Assembly (NCBI RefSeq): GCF_902498065.1
Contig: NZ_CABVIR010000005.1
Coordinates: forward strand, 62,001 to 126,000
Source: Pseudomonas fluorescens
Lineage (GTDB): Bacteria; Pseudomonadota; Gammaproteobacteria; Pseudomonadales; Pseudomonadaceae
Reading direction: 5' to 3'
DNA length: 64,000 bases
Position numbers and translations under genes: made by a program. Below are positions 26,603 through 36,349 of the stretch, one piece after another (within the stretch, counting starts at the first letter, position 1; each line of letters starts with the position of its first letter). Below the pieces are notes generated by a model. That model searched no databases. It saw only the letters and a program-made list of their open reading frames with translations, and had not been told where the DNA came from.

Positions 26603-28854
26603 AAACCTCAAAGCAAAACGTCAATCTGAGCCGCCGCGCCTTCGTGATAAACGGCGCATTGGTGATGGGGTTCGCGATGCTTCCGGGTATTCCCCGCGCC
26701 TTCGCTGACACCGAAGTGGACACCTTGGGCACGCAAATCCTGGCGCCTGACCTGCCGGGCAGCCTGCGGGCCACGCCCTATCTGGACGCCTGGATCCGCA
26801 TCGATGCGAAAGATGGCATTACCGTCTACACCGGCAAAGTGGAGCTGGGCACTGGCGTTAAAACTGCGCTCCTGCAAATCGCCGCCGAACGCCTGGAAGT
26901 GTCGCCCGGGCTCATCCGTTTTCTCACCGCGGACACCGCGCTGACGCCCAACGAAGGCTATACCGCCGGCAGCCATACAATCGTCGACAGCGGCACTGCG
27001 TTGTTCAATGCTGCGGCTCAGGTGCGTCAGCTATTGCTCGAATCTGCGGCACGGCAATGGCAACAGAAAGTCGACAGCCTGAGCACGCGGGACGCCGTGA
27101 TCTACGATGCGCAAGGTCGCAGCATGACCTACGTGCAAGCGGTTGTCGGGGTTCAACTGCATCGCTTCGCATCGGTCAGCTCCCCCTTCAAGCCAGCCAG
27201 CAGCTTCACCCTGATCGGCAAATCATTGCCTCGACTGGACATTCCAGCAAAGGTCAGCGGCGGTGCGGCTTATGTGCAAGACATGCGCCTGCCCGACATG
27301 CTGCATGCCCGTGTGATACGCCCACCCCGGCGCGGCAGCCAGTTGCTGGACATCGACGAGACTGCCCTCAAAAAACTCCCCGGCGTGGTGAAACTGGTCC
27401 GCAACGGCAGTTACCTCGCCGTGGTCGCCACCGATGAATGGCTGGCAGTCAAAGCGATGCGCGAGGGCTACGTCACTGCCCGCTGGACTGAAGGTAATCC
27501 GCTACCCGACTCGACACACATCCATCAACTCCTCACCGAATTGCCGGCGCGGCGCTACCCGGTGAGCGCCAAAGGCAACCTCGCGCAACCTGCACCAGGT
27601 GCCTACAAAGCACGGGTGACCAAGCAGTACCTGATGCACGGTTCCATCGGGCCGTCCTGCGCTGTGGCCTGGTTCAAGGACGGAACACTGACCGTCTGGA
27701 CTCACACTCAAGGCGTCTATCCCCTGCGCATGGGCATCGCCGAGATGGTCGGCCTGCCAGTGGCCCAGGTGCGTTGCATCCACACCGAAGGCTCCGGCTG
27801 CTATGGCCACAACGGCGCGGATGACGCCGCCGCCGATGCCGCGCTGATCGCCATGGCCATACCCGGCAAACCGATACGGGTGCAATGGATGCGTGAACAG
27901 GAAAATCTCTGGGAACCCTACAGTTCGGCGATGCTTGCCGACGTGGAAGCAGGACTGGACGACAGCGGGCGCCTTCGTGACTGGAAATACGAACTCTGGA
28001 GTACTCCGCACAACGAGCGCATCGTCAATGCCGGGCGCCTGTTACCGGCGTGGTTGCTGGCCAAGCCCTTCACGCCCGCCCCTTCGATCCCGATCGCCCA
28101 ACCCGAGGGCGACGGCGACCGTAACGCGGTGCCGTTGTACGAGATACCCAACCTGAAGGTCGATCTGAACTTCGTTATGAGCATGCCCTTCAGGACTTCG
28201 GCCATGCGTTCACTCGGCGCCCATATCAACGTGTTCGCCATCGAGAGCACAGTCGATGAACTGGCAGCGCAGGCCGCCGTGGATCCGGTGCAATTTCGCC
28301 TCAATCACTTGAGTGATCCGCGAGCTCGGGCGGTGGTGGAACGTGTGGCCAGCGCCTTTGGTTGGCCGCAAAAGGCAACCGGCCCCGGCAGCGGGATAGG
28401 CTTCGCCTTCGCTCGCTATAAAAACATCATGGGTTACTGCGCGATTGCCGTGCAGCTGCATGTGCAACGCCAGACCGGGCAAGTGACGATCGATCGGGTG
28501 GTTGCCGCCGTCGATGTGGGGCAAATCGTCAGCCCCGATGGGCTGCTCAATCAAATCCAGGGCGGCATCGTGCAGTCCGCCAGCTGGACGCTCTACGAAC
28601 GCATCCTCTATGACGCCAGTGGCATGCACAGTTTCGATTGGAGTGGCTACCCGATCATGCGTTTTCCCGAGTTGCCGCAACGGGTCGAGGTCCACATGAT
28701 TGATCAGCCGGACCAGCCTTTTCTCGGTGCCGCGGAAATCGTCCAGGGCCCCATGGCTGCGGCGCTGGGCAATGCCATCAGTGATGCCACCGGCAAGCGT
28801 TTGCTGGATCTGCCGCTGGCGCGACGGGGCTGGCAGGATGCGCTGGGGTCATGA
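26599..28854 (+). CDS. Tat-exported molybdopterin subunit of an aldehyde/N-heterocycle dehydrogenase
   Basis: A 751-residue molybdenum-binding subunit of the xanthine oxidase family, isoquinoline 1-oxidoreductase beta-like. The N-terminus has a Tat motif (SRRAFVINGAL), so with the anchored cytochrome the enzyme works in the periplasm. GKVELGTGVKTALLQIAAERL is the usual Mo-cofactor region, and the catalytic glutamate is likely that of FLGAAEIVQGP near the end. The ATG at 26599 is fixed by the overlap. Such enzymes hydroxylate aldehydes or N-heteroaromatics with water. The nearby monooxygenases favour an aromatic substrate (inference). Confidence 0.88.
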   Translation: MKTSKQNVNLSRRAFVINGALVMGFAMLPGIPRAFADTEVDTLGTQILAPDLPGSLRATPYLDAWIRIDAKDGITVYTGKVELGTGVKTALLQIAAERLEVSPGLIRFLTADTALTPNEGYTAGSHTIVDSGTALFNAAAQVRQLLLESAARQWQQKVDSLSTRDAVIYDAQGRSMTYVQAVVGVQLHRFASVSSPFKPASSFTLIGKSLPRLDIPAKVSGGAAYVQDMRLPDMLHARVIRPPRRGSQLLDIDETALKKLPGVVKLVRNGSYLAVVATDEWLAVKAMREGYVTARWTEGNPLPDSTHIHQLLTELPARRYPVSAKGNLAQPAPGAYKARVTKQYLMHGSIGPSCAVAWFKDGTLTVWTHTQGVYPLRMGIAEMVGLPVAQVRCIHTEGSGCYGHNGADDAAADAALIAMAIPGKPIRVQWMREQENLWEPYSSAMLADVEAGLDDSGRLRDWKYELWSTPHNERIVNAGRLLPAWLLAKPFTPAPSIPIAQPEGDGDRNAVPLYEIPNLKVDLNFVMSMPFRTSAMRSLGAHINVFAIESTVDELAAQAAVDPVQFRLNHLSDPRARAVVERVASAFGWPQKATGPGSGIGFAFARYKNIMGYCAIAVQLHVQRQTGQVTIDRVVAAVDVGQIVSPDGLLNQIQGGIVQSASWTLYERILYDASGMHSFDWSGYPIMRFPELPQRVEVHMIDQPDQPFLGAAEIVQGPMAAALGNAISDATGKRLLDLPLARRGWQDALGS

Positions 28855-28872
28855 TCGATCCAGATTCAGAAT

Positions 28873-28906
28873 AAAAAAAGGGCGGTGAAGGATCACTTCA
28901 CCGCCC
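28873..28906 (-). terminator. Rho-independent terminator for the leftward porin operon
   Basis: A perfect 10-bp stem (GGGCGGTGAA and its complement) with a 7-base loop. On the minus strand it is followed by seven Ts, placing it at the end of the operon that finishes with the OprD-like gene. It may also stop the converging dehydrogenase transcript. The rest of 28907-29089 shows no gene. Confidence 0.88.
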
Positions 28907-29089
28907 TACCCCAATCAAGGGAAATGTTGCTCTTCAATAAAACACGCCGTTGGAAGAGAACGACATGTACACGCAACACTCGTTAAAGTGCTGCCTGTCC
29001 GTCACAGCGGCCAGCCAGGAACAGCACTGACCCACCGAATTTTTTATACGAACTATCGCTTCCGCGAAGCGAACCCCACTGTTTAAAAA

Positions 29090-30427
29090 TCAAAACAACG
29101 CCAACTGGTAATTTATGATTACGCGGTTCTCATCTTGCTGGCGGGCGTTCGGGATATTGTTTCGCACCATTGCATTTTTCCACATGACACCCAAACCTTT
29201 CAGGGGGCCTGATTGCACGACGTAGGCCAGCGTAATATCACGCTCCCATTCACTGGAATTGCTGGAGGCAACAGTATCGATACCATCGCCTTTAACATAC
29301 ACAACACCCGCCGTCGCACCTGGCAAGCCCAGCGTTGCAAAGTCATAAGCGTAACGGGCTTGCCATGACCTCTCGCCGGCACGAACGAATTTCTGAACCT
29401 GCATCTCCGTGATGGTATAGGTGGTCGGGCCGTCCCCTTGGTTTAAATACGGAAAGTCACTTTTACCATTGCTGACTTCATAACCTGCGCCAAAGGTGTG
29501 ACCAGCAACCGCGTAGGTAAATAATCCGCTGTACAGATTATTGTCGACTTCACCCTTTAAGGTATTACCGCCGTAGTAGCCTGTCGTGAAATACGCAGGA
29601 TCATGGCCGTTTGCGCCGTCACTTTTACTATTGAAGTAGCGAAGATCACTGGTTAGTACGCCAGGCCCCATCGCCCAGTTGTGAATGAGCCCGAGAAAGT
29701 TCTGTTTGTAAAAATCTTCCAGATTGCCGTAATAGTACTGCACGGTCAGATCTTTAGTCAGTTTGTAATCACCACCGGCGTAGATGAATTTATTACTGAA
29801 GCGGCCGGTGACCGCATTATTCGCACCGGCGATGGACATGTTTTCATTGTTGCTGGAGTTACGCCCCTTCACCTCATCAATTTGCCCGCCCACCAAGGTC
29901 AGATCTTTGATATCGGCCGAAGTCACTTGGGTTCCTTGCCAGGTTTGCGGCAACAAACGTCCGTCATTGCTGAAGATCACCGGCAGTTTCGGGACCAGCG
30001 TTCCGAGTTTCAGCTCGGTCTTGGATATTTTCATTTTCCCGGTCAGGCCCAGGTTGGAGACCTCGTCAACCGCATGGTCGCCGTCGCTGGGAAACACTAT
30101 GCCGCCGTAGTTCGTGCCCGTCGGATTACCATGCTTGCCGGCGCTTGAATCCAGCTTGACGCCCAACATGCCCAACGCATCCACCCCGAAACCTACGGGC
30201 CCCGGGGTATAACCCGAGATGAATTCGAGCTGAAAGGCCTGGCCCCACTCCGCTTGATAACTCTGGCTGGCTGCTTTCTGAGCGGGGGTTGCTGAGTCCC
30301 GGTAATCGCTGTTGATATAGAAGTTACGCAGTTTCAGCGCCGCTTTACTGTCTTCGATAAAACCCGCCGCATGGGCGTGCTGCGCCAATACACACAGGGC
30401 TGCTGCAACAGTCAAAGTACACTTCAT
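29090..30427 (-). CDS. OprD-family outer membrane porin
   Basis: A 445-residue substrate-specific porin. After a signal peptide ending AHA, the mature protein begins GFIEDSKAALKLRNFYINSD, the OprD family signature. It ends in the typical strand IINYQLALF with terminal phenylalanine. The ATG at 30427 starts the signal peptide directly; a longer frame to 30466 lacks support. OprD-type channels bring carboxylates or aromatic acids across the outer membrane. Its place behind the symporter and monooxygenase genes suggests uptake of their substrate. Confidence 0.9.
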   Translation of the reverse strand: MKCTLTVAAALCVLAQHAHAAGFIEDSKAALKLRNFYINSDYRDSATPAQKAASQSYQAEWGQAFQLEFISGYTPGPVGFGVDALGMLGVKLDSSAGKHGNPTGTNYGGIVFPSDGDHAVDEVSNLGLTGKMKISKTELKLGTLVPKLPVIFSNDGRLLPQTWQGTQVTSADIKDLTLVGGQIDEVKGRNSSNNENMSIAGANNAVTGRFSNKFIYAGGDYKLTKDLTVQYYYGNLEDFYKQNFLGLIHNWAMGPGVLTSDLRYFNSKSDGANGHDPAYFTTGYYGGNTLKGEVDNNLYSGLFTYAVAGHTFGAGYEVSNGKSDFPYLNQGDGPTTYTITEMQVQKFVRAGERSWQARYAYDFATLGLPGATAGVVYVKGDGIDTVASSNSSEWERDITLAYVVQSGPLKGLGVMWKNAMVRNNIPNARQQDENRVIINYQLALF

Positions 30428-30552
30428 CGATTCGTACCTAAGTTGAGATTTATTGTTTTTGTACAAACTTTTCAGCGATTTTCAGGCGTAGTCATTCACA
30501 AGAGCTGCACGTTCATGCAGCCATTATTTAATGTGAACAGTAATAACCCGAA

Positions 30553-32208
30553 TTAATCAGCTTTCAGCTGCGCCTTCCAGGTTGCCGGCGTACCCAATTC
30601 AGAATCCACCAACTGATTTTCAAATCGATTGCGCTCACTTACAGCACTGGCGGAACGATCGGTGATGGAGAACCAGAAAATACCGATAAATGCGACGGCC
30701 ATCGAGAACAGGGCGGGATATTCATACGGGAACCAGGCTTGCTGATGATGCAGGATCTTCACCCATACCGTGGGGCTGAGGATGCACAGGGTGATTGCCG
30801 AGACCAGCCCCAGCGATCCGCCAATCACGGCGCCACGCGTCGTCAGGCCCTTCCAGTAAATCGACAACAACAGCACGGGGAAATTGGAACTGGCGGCGAT
30901 GGAGAACGTCAGGCTCACAATAAAGGCGATGTTCTGTTTTTCAAAAGCAATCGCCAGGAGAATCGACAACACCCCCAAAACGATGGTTGTCACACGAGAG
31001 ACACGCATTTCTTCACGGTCATTGGCGGTGCCACGGCGTAAGGCATGCGCATAAAGATCATGAGAAACCGCAGAAGAGCCGGCAAGGGTCAACCCCGCCA
31101 CCACCGCCAATATCGTCGAGAACGATACCGCGCACATGAACCCCAGGAAGACATTACCGCCGACGTTGTGTGCGAGGTGAATCGCAACCATATTTACGCC
31201 ACCCACTATTGCGCCTGAGGCATCGTGATAGGCAGGATTACTGGCAACCAGGGCGATGGTGCCGAAGCCGATAATGACGATCAGTGCGTACCCTATGCCG
31301 ACAAGACCCGTGGCATAAAGAATACTTTGGCGTGCGGCCTTGACGTTACCGACGGTGAAGAACCGCATGAGAATGTGTGGAAGACCTGCCGTGCCGAAGA
31401 CCAATGCCAATCCCAGGGAAATGGCAGACACCGGGTCGGTAATCAGACCGCCGGGGCTCATGATTGCTACATGGGACGGATGAACCTGGGTAGCTTGAGT
31501 GAACAACTGGTTCAGGCTGAATCCGAATTCGGATAACACCATGAACGCCATGAAGACGCAGCCGGTCAGCAGCAAGACGGCCTTGATAATCTGAATCCAG
31601 GTGGTTGCCAGCATCCCCCCAAAGAAAACATAGATAACCATCAGCGTACCCACGAGAAGTACTGCCGCGGTGTAATCGAAGCCGAACAGCAACTCCACCA
31701 GTTTCCCAGCGCCTACCAGCTGAGAAACCAGGTAAAGCAGAACGATAACGATCGAACTGGACGCCGCAAAGGCACGAATGGGGCGTTGTTTCAGTCGATA
31801 GGACAGTACATCCGCCAGGGTGTAGCGCCCCAGATTTCGCAATGGCTCTGCGATCAAAAACAGAATGATCGGCCAGCTTGCAAGGAAGCCGATCGAGTAG
31901 ATCAAACCATCAAAACCACTGGTAAAAACCAACGCGGAGATGCCCAGCAAAGACGCCGCGGACATGTAGTCTCCAGCGATGGCCCAACCATTTTGGAAAC
32001 CGGTGATTTTTCCTCCTGCTGCATAGTGATCGGCAACGCTATTGTTTTTACGTGCCGCCCATCGCGTGACAAACAGAGTAAAAATAACGAACGCTAAAAA
32101 CATACCGATAGCCATCGGGTTATGTTTTTGTGCGACGGCAGGGACATCGGCCGCATAGACCGCTACCGAAGCAAAGACGGCGGAAATTGCAATAAGTAGA
32201 CGCTTCAT
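30553..32208 (-). CDS. ActP-type sodium:solute symporter
   Basis: A 551-residue cation/monocarboxylate symporter with about 13 membrane helices after an N-terminal signal-like helix. Motifs include GFQNGWAIAGDYMSAASLLG and GLPHILMRFFTV, typical of ActP (acetate) and relatives. It overlaps the DUF485 gene by ATGA, the yjcH-actP arrangement. Within this operon it probably imports a small carboxylate linked to the aromatic pathway rather than acetate alone. Confidence 0.88.
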   Translation of the reverse strand: MKRLLIAISAVFASVAVYAADVPAVAQKHNPMAIGMFLAFVIFTLFVTRWAARKNNSVADHYAAGGKITGFQNGWAIAGDYMSAASLLGISALVFTSGFDGLIYSIGFLASWPIILFLIAEPLRNLGRYTLADVLSYRLKQRPIRAFAASSSIVIVLLYLVSQLVGAGKLVELLFGFDYTAAVLLVGTLMVIYVFFGGMLATTWIQIIKAVLLLTGCVFMAFMVLSEFGFSLNQLFTQATQVHPSHVAIMSPGGLITDPVSAISLGLALVFGTAGLPHILMRFFTVGNVKAARQSILYATGLVGIGYALIVIIGFGTIALVASNPAYHDASGAIVGGVNMVAIHLAHNVGGNVFLGFMCAVSFSTILAVVAGLTLAGSSAVSHDLYAHALRRGTANDREEMRVSRVTTIVLGVLSILLAIAFEKQNIAFIVSLTFSIAASSNFPVLLLSIYWKGLTTRGAVIGGSLGLVSAITLCILSPTVWVKILHHQQAWFPYEYPALFSMAVAFIGIFWFSITDRSASAVSERNRFENQLVDSELGTPATWKAQLKAD

Positions 32209-32567
32209 TTGTTGAAGCTCCTGATGATTGTTTTTATTTTGGGGTCGTAGCAGGTGTTAGTGCGCCATACGTAGACAGCCACGAGAAGAATCGTGAAGGC
32301 GAGCATTCCAAAGCCAATGGGCACGCCCCACGTCATCGGTTGCCCTTCGATGATCGGTGTACCCAAGCGGGCCGGTATAAAGGCCAAAGAAAGAATAAAA
32401 CCGAAATAGACCGCCAACATAAGAGCCGTCATGCTCCACGAAAATATTCGTCGCTGCTTTACCAAAGCACGAAACTGCGGATTGTCGAGAATCGGGTTTT
32501 GAACTGTGTCATCCACCTGATTAGCGGACATGGCCGGGCCACCGTCTCGCGGATATGCATGTTCCAT
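32205..32567 (-). CDS. DUF485 small membrane protein, symporter partner
   Basis: A 120-residue protein with two membrane helices in a DUF485 domain, the usual upstream partner of ActP symporters (E. coli YjcH). The ATG at 32567 follows AGGAG by 6 bases; the in-frame extension to 32582 is not needed. It overlaps the symporter start. Confidence 0.88.
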   Translation of the reverse strand: MEHAYPRDGGPAMSANQVDDTVQNPILDNPQFRALVKQRRIFSWSMTALMLAVYFGFILSLAFIPARLGTPIIEGQPMTWGVPIGFGMLAFTILLVAVYVWRTNTCYDPKIKTIIRSFNK

Positions 32568-32598
32568 GGTTATCTCCTGCAAAGGGCGTGTGGCTGAA

Positions 32599-33819
32599 TT
32601 AAAACTTCACCGGCACTGCGGTCTCACGCATCACGGCTTCTGGCGTTCGATATAGCTCAGCCATTTCGCGTTCTTCTTCACTCTTCAGTTGCGCCTGCAT
32701 GTAGGCACCCAGATGCCTGGCATGCTGAACAATCGACGCCCCGAAACGACAGCGTTGTTCGCTGTAGTCCGCCAATGCCTCTTCAACGGATGCATGTCGC
32801 TCAAGTGCTTCGACGATTGCCAACGCATCACCGGCGGCCTTGGTAACACCCATCCCACAATGGGGACGCGCTACGAATGCTGCGTCGCCCAACAAAGCGA
32901 CACGTCCGAAGTTCATTTTCGGTACTTCCAGATCGTAAATCGGCTGGAATAACGGCTGCGTGGCTTTCTTCACGACTTCGGCGAACTGCGGGGCAAGTAA
33001 TGTCTCTGCGCAGTTGTACATGTTGTCGAGCACGTCACGGCGTATCAGCGCCGGAGGAATTCCACCTTCAAATTGTTTACCGCTTTCATCCCTCAACAAA
33101 TCGCGCAAATCGTCGTCGCCGCTGGTGCGGTACCAGACAAAGTTATAACGACGTTCGCCCACAAGGGTGCTATTGGAGTTCCCGGCAACTGGATAGCCCA
33201 GGATCTGCTCGTGCGCAGGCAAACAAAAAGCGAACTTGTCGAATAGCGCTGCGTGGGCAGAGTCAGACAACGCACTTTCATCGACTAACCCACGCCATGC
33301 GATATAGCCGGCGTATTGCAGGTGGACGTCAGGTAAAAAATGCTGGCGGATAGTCGAGCGAAATCCATCAGCGGCGATAACGACGTCCGCTTGATGAGTG
33401 GTGCCATCGGCCAAAGTCACGCTGGCATGCGTTTCGGTGCTTTCAACCGAGATGACGCTACCACCGCAGCGGTACAGTGAGTCCGGAAATACGGCGCGAA
33501 GGACCTGGTACATTTTCCCCCACGCAGTCAGCGTTTGCGGGAGCGCGTTTTCGAGTACGACATCGCCGTCCTGAGCCAGCGTGACACGCGAAAGTACATC
33601 GATACCTACAGACGCATCGAGGGGAATTCCCGCGGCGGCCATCGCCTCGAACAACTCAGGGTGAGTAACGATCCCAGCGCCTCGTCCAGCAAGTTCGTCC
33701 GGAACGCGCTCGAAAACCTCAACGCCCCAACCTTTGCGTAACAGCATATTGGCTGCAAACAGGCCACCCAGCGAACCGCCTACAACAATAGCGTGGCGTT
33801 TGCTCAATGCATTGATCAT
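32599..33819 (-). CDS. FAD-dependent monooxygenase, DhpH-like (second copy)
   Basis: A 406-residue class A flavin monooxygenase. The FAD motif GGSLGGLFAAN, the strand-2 end VEVFERVPDELAGRGAGIV, the DG motif AADGFRSTIRQ and the GDAAF motif LLGDAAFVARPHCGMG are intact. It is related to the enzyme at 20607 and resembles 2,6-dihydroxypyridine hydroxylase and its relatives. It starts in an ATGA overlap with the VOC gene and precedes the DUF485/symporter pair by 31 bases. It likely hydroxylates the aromatic substrate that the operon imports. Confidence 0.85.
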   Translation of the reverse strand: MINALSKRHAIVVGGSLGGLFAANMLLRKGWGVEVFERVPDELAGRGAGIVTHPELFEAMAAAGIPLDASVGIDVLSRVTLAQDGDVVLENALPQTLTAWGKMYQVLRAVFPDSLYRCGGSVISVESTETHASVTLADGTTHQADVVIAADGFRSTIRQHFLPDVHLQYAGYIAWRGLVDESALSDSAHAALFDKFAFCLPAHEQILGYPVAGNSNSTLVGERRYNFVWYRTSGDDDLRDLLRDESGKQFEGGIPPALIRRDVLDNMYNCAETLLAPQFAEVVKKATQPLFQPIYDLEVPKMNFGRVALLGDAAFVARPHCGMGVTKAAGDALAIVEALERHASVEEALADYSEQRCRFGASIVQHARHLGAYMQAQLKSEEEREMAELYRTPEAVMRETAVPVKF

Positions 33820-34298
33820 GACCGCTCTCCCCCACTGGCAGCTACATGGGAGGCGTAAGAACCTACTGCTTCAATCTCGGAGGCCGGGAAATTGAGTTCG
33901 ATGGTGACACCCGACGGATCTTCGATAAACACCTGATGCAGGCCGAGGCTCGGAACGGTGCGATCACGCCAGGCAATGCCTTCGGCTTTGAAAACGCTCC
34001 AGAACTCAACCAGGCCTGTGACCAGAAAGGCGATGTGGTCAACGGTGCCAGTGCCTGACAGCGGGATTTCTTTATCGCCGAGGTATTTCTTCAGACCTTC
34101 GGGGTTGGAGGGATCAATCCCGATAATGTGGACCGTGCCGAAGTCCTCCTCATCCCCTCCCATGTACAACCAAACGCCGGGGAAATCGAAAGGTGGACGG
34201 TAGCCTGGGGTAAAACCGAGCACCCTTTCATAAAATCGACTGGACTTTTCCAGGTCGAACGACCGAATCGAGTAATGAGCGAGCTTCAGGACTTGCAT
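33816..34298 (-). CDS. VOC-superfamily (glyoxalase/dioxygenase-like) protein
   Basis: A 160-residue vicinal-oxygen-chelate protein with two beta-alpha-beta modules. Candidate metal ligands are His8 (LAHYSI), the histidine in VDHIAFLV and the glutamate in GVTIELNF. This size fits a lyase/isomerase-type or single-domain member rather than a full extradiol dioxygenase. GGAGG precedes the ATG. It is the first gene of the operon with the monooxygenase, and a 16-bp palindrome lies 28 bases upstream. Confidence 0.82.
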   Translation of the reverse strand: MQVLKLAHYSIRSFDLEKSSRFYERVLGFTPGYRPPFDFPGVWLYMGGDEEDFGTVHIIGIDPSNPEGLKKYLGDKEIPLSGTGTVDHIAFLVTGLVEFWSVFKAEGIAWRDRTVPSLGLHQVFIEDPSGVTIELNFPASEIEAVGSYASHVAASGGERS

Positions 34299-34325
34299 GG
34301 TGCCTCCAACTGTTTTTTGTATTTA

Positions 34326-34341
34326 TTTATCACTTGATAAA
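34326..34341. promoter_or_regulatory. Palindromic operator candidate upstream of the VOC operon
   Basis: TTTATCA-CT-TGATAAA, a perfect 7-bp inverted repeat 28 bases before the VOC start. The neighbouring TetR regulator is the natural candidate to bind it. Confidence 0.6.
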
Positions 34342-34581
34342 CAATACGACCTGATGAAATTGAAGGCAATAGCTGGAGGATCAAATTTTCGCAGGACTGG
34401 CCGGAACGACGTTGTGGCGTCGCTGAAAGAGAACACGCTTCAGGCGTTGGGAAAGGGCCTTTGCGGCGCAGACAGGCGCGCGTACGCACCTTGCCACCCG
34501 CTCAGCTGAAGGCTGAAACAGGTGATGAGTGGTCGACAAAAAAGAGGGTCGAAGCAGGAGATCAGGGAGCGGGAAAAGGGG

Positions 34582-34602
34582 AAAAAACCCTTCGGATCGA
34601 AG
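34582..34602 (-). terminator. Short terminator after the TetR gene
   Basis: On the minus strand CTTCG-ATC-CGAAG is followed by GG and six Ts, just past the TetR stop codon. The stem is only 5 bp, so this is modest evidence. The remaining gap 34342-34581 shows nothing else I can support. Confidence 0.45.
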
Positions 34603-34606
34603 CCGA

Positions 34607-35326
34607 TCAATTCAAGCGAGACTTCTCGCCGAGGTCATTATCGACTTGCTGCAGTACGTGGGGGCTGCCGTTAAGGAACGCATCGACCATCTGCTCGATC
34701 AGCGCATCAATGTCCTCAGTCACGGGAAGATCGTAAATCCATTTGCGTACGCCAACATAGAAAATGCTGGCATGCAGACTCCAGATCAGTTCCAGCTCTT
34801 TTTCATTGATCGTTTCACCTGAGGACGGTGCCAATCCATGAGTGTGGCGGATTTCTGCAATGACAGGTATGAAGACCCGCTCACGCAATTTAGCCAGATA
34901 CCGATCGTTGATACCTTCACGTGTCAGCCCGGCGAATACGAAGATACGAATCCATTCTCGCCGCAGAATCACGCTTGCGTATGAGGTATAGAAACGAACC
35001 AGACGAGGCTGCAGGGGTTCCGAACGATCCTTGATGATCGCCTCCCACGCGGTATCCCACTGATAAACCTCGTCGTAGACACGGTCTATCAATGCCTCTT
35101 TGCTAGGAAAATATCGATAGAGCAAGGGTTGGGTAATATCAAGTTGTCGCGCCAGCTCGCGGGTACTCCCCGAGAATCCGCACGTCGCAAAATGCTCAAT
35201 GGCTTTCTGCACAATCTGCTTTTCCCTGACCTCTGGCGAAAGGCGTCGAGTCGTCGACTTGACGAGGCCTTCGGAGTCGGCTGATTTTCCAGGCTCTTTC
35301 TCGTCTACATTTTTTGAGTCTTGCAT
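34607..35326 (-). CDS. TetR-family transcriptional regulator
   Basis: A 239-residue regulator. A charged 30-residue lead is followed by a TetR helix-turn-helix (AIEHFATCGFSGSTRELARQLDITQPLLYRYFPSKEAL spans about residues 43-80, read in parts). The C-terminal domain carries the ligand pocket. GAGGCG lies 3 bases upstream of the ATG. It precedes the VOC/monooxygenase operon in the same direction and is the likely repressor of it through the palindrome at 34326. Confidence 0.88.
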   Translation of the reverse strand: MQDSKNVDEKEPGKSADSEGLVKSTTRRLSPEVREKQIVQKAIEHFATCGFSGSTRELARQLDITQPLLYRYFPSKEALIDRVYDEVYQWDTAWEAIIKDRSEPLQPRLVRFYTSYASVILRREWIRIFVFAGLTREGINDRYLAKLRERVFIPVIAEIRHTHGLAPSSGETINEKELELIWSLHASIFYVGVRKWIYDLPVTEDIDALIEQMVDAFLNGSPHVLQQVDNDLGEKSRLN

Positions 35327-35406
35327 AACGCCTCACTAGAGCTTCATCGAGGCATCATACAAAACAAAAGAATGCGCTGGCTATGAACCCCACTTACTTG
35401 GCGGAA

Positions 35407-36324
35407 TCAGCGCTGGGGCATGCCCTCAGGCCCCAGCAATTCGCTGATGAAATCGATAAACGCATTGACGCGTCTGGAGCCGCGATGATTGGGGAGATAC
35501 AGCGCAGAGATGGCCGAGTTCGCATCGTTCGGATTGATGACAAAAGACTCGAACAATGTCGTCAAGTGACCGCTACCAACATCGTCATTGACGAGCCAGT
35601 CAGGTAATAGAGCCACCCCACCGCCCGCCAGCGCGAGTTCACGCAAAACCTCCGCGTTGTTGCTTTTAAAGCGCCCCTCTACGGGTACTCGAGTCTCTTC
35701 ACCGTCTTTCAGGAAAGTCCAGACCTGTTGCTTTGGGCCGTAACTGAAGCGGATGCATTCATGCTGTAAGAGGTCCGTAGGATGTTCAGGGAAGCCACGG
35801 GTTTTCAGGTACTCGGCACTGGCAACCACTCGACGTCTAAAGTGACCGACGGGACGGCTGACTACTCCATCCATGGCGGCTGCCGAACCCAATCGGATCG
35901 ACAGATCGACGCGCTCGCCCAGCAACTCGACAATGTCGTCAGACAGTGTCATGTCCAACACGAGTTGCGGGTAACGCTTCAAAAGCGAGGCGATATGAGG
36001 CGCAATCAGACGACGTCCAAATGCCACCGGTATGGAAATACGAAGATGCCCTGCGGGAACTTCCCCACGGTCAGTCACCGAAGCATCCGCTTCGGCTACA
36101 GCGTTCAAGACTTCCCGCGCTTTCAAGTAGTAGGCGGCCCCGGCATCTGACAATGAGATTTGACGCGTGGAGCGGTTCAGCAGGACGGCGCCCAGTTCCG
36201 CTTCAAGCCCATCGATCATCCGGGTCACGGAAGACGTCGCCAGGCCTAACTGTCGAGCGGCAGAAGAAAAGCCCTTCGAGTCCACAGCCTGGACGAACAT
36301 CTTCAATGCAAGCAGCTTGTCCAT
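35407..36324 (-). CDS. LysR-type transcriptional regulator (paralogue 3)
   Basis: A 305-residue LysR regulator starting MDKLLALKMFVQAVDSKGFS, nearly the same as paralogue 2 at 23705 in the DNA-binding region and effector domain. AGGAG lies 4 bases before the ATG at 36324; an upstream in-frame extension overlaps the MFS gene and is spurious. It follows the MFS exporter by 25 bases and is probably cotranscribed with it. Confidence 0.88.
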   Translation of the reverse strand: MDKLLALKMFVQAVDSKGFSSAARQLGLATSSVTRMIDGLEAELGAVLLNRSTRQISLSDAGAAYYLKAREVLNAVAEADASVTDRGEVPAGHLRISIPVAFGRRLIAPHIASLLKRYPQLVLDMTLSDDIVELLGERVDLSIRLGSAAAMDGVVSRPVGHFRRRVVASAEYLKTRGFPEHPTDLLQHECIRFSYGPKQQVWTFLKDGEETRVPVEGRFKSNNAEVLRELALAGGGVALLPDWLVNDDVGSGHLTTLFESFVINPNDANSAISALYLPNHRGSRRVNAFIDFISELLGPEGMPQR

Positions 36325-36349
36325 GACACTCCTTGACTGACCTGGGGTC

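Noticed and set aside
28963..29028. Short frame MYTQHSLKCC in the gap after the Mo subunit
   Set aside because: Twenty-one codons, no ribosome site and no similarity I can name.
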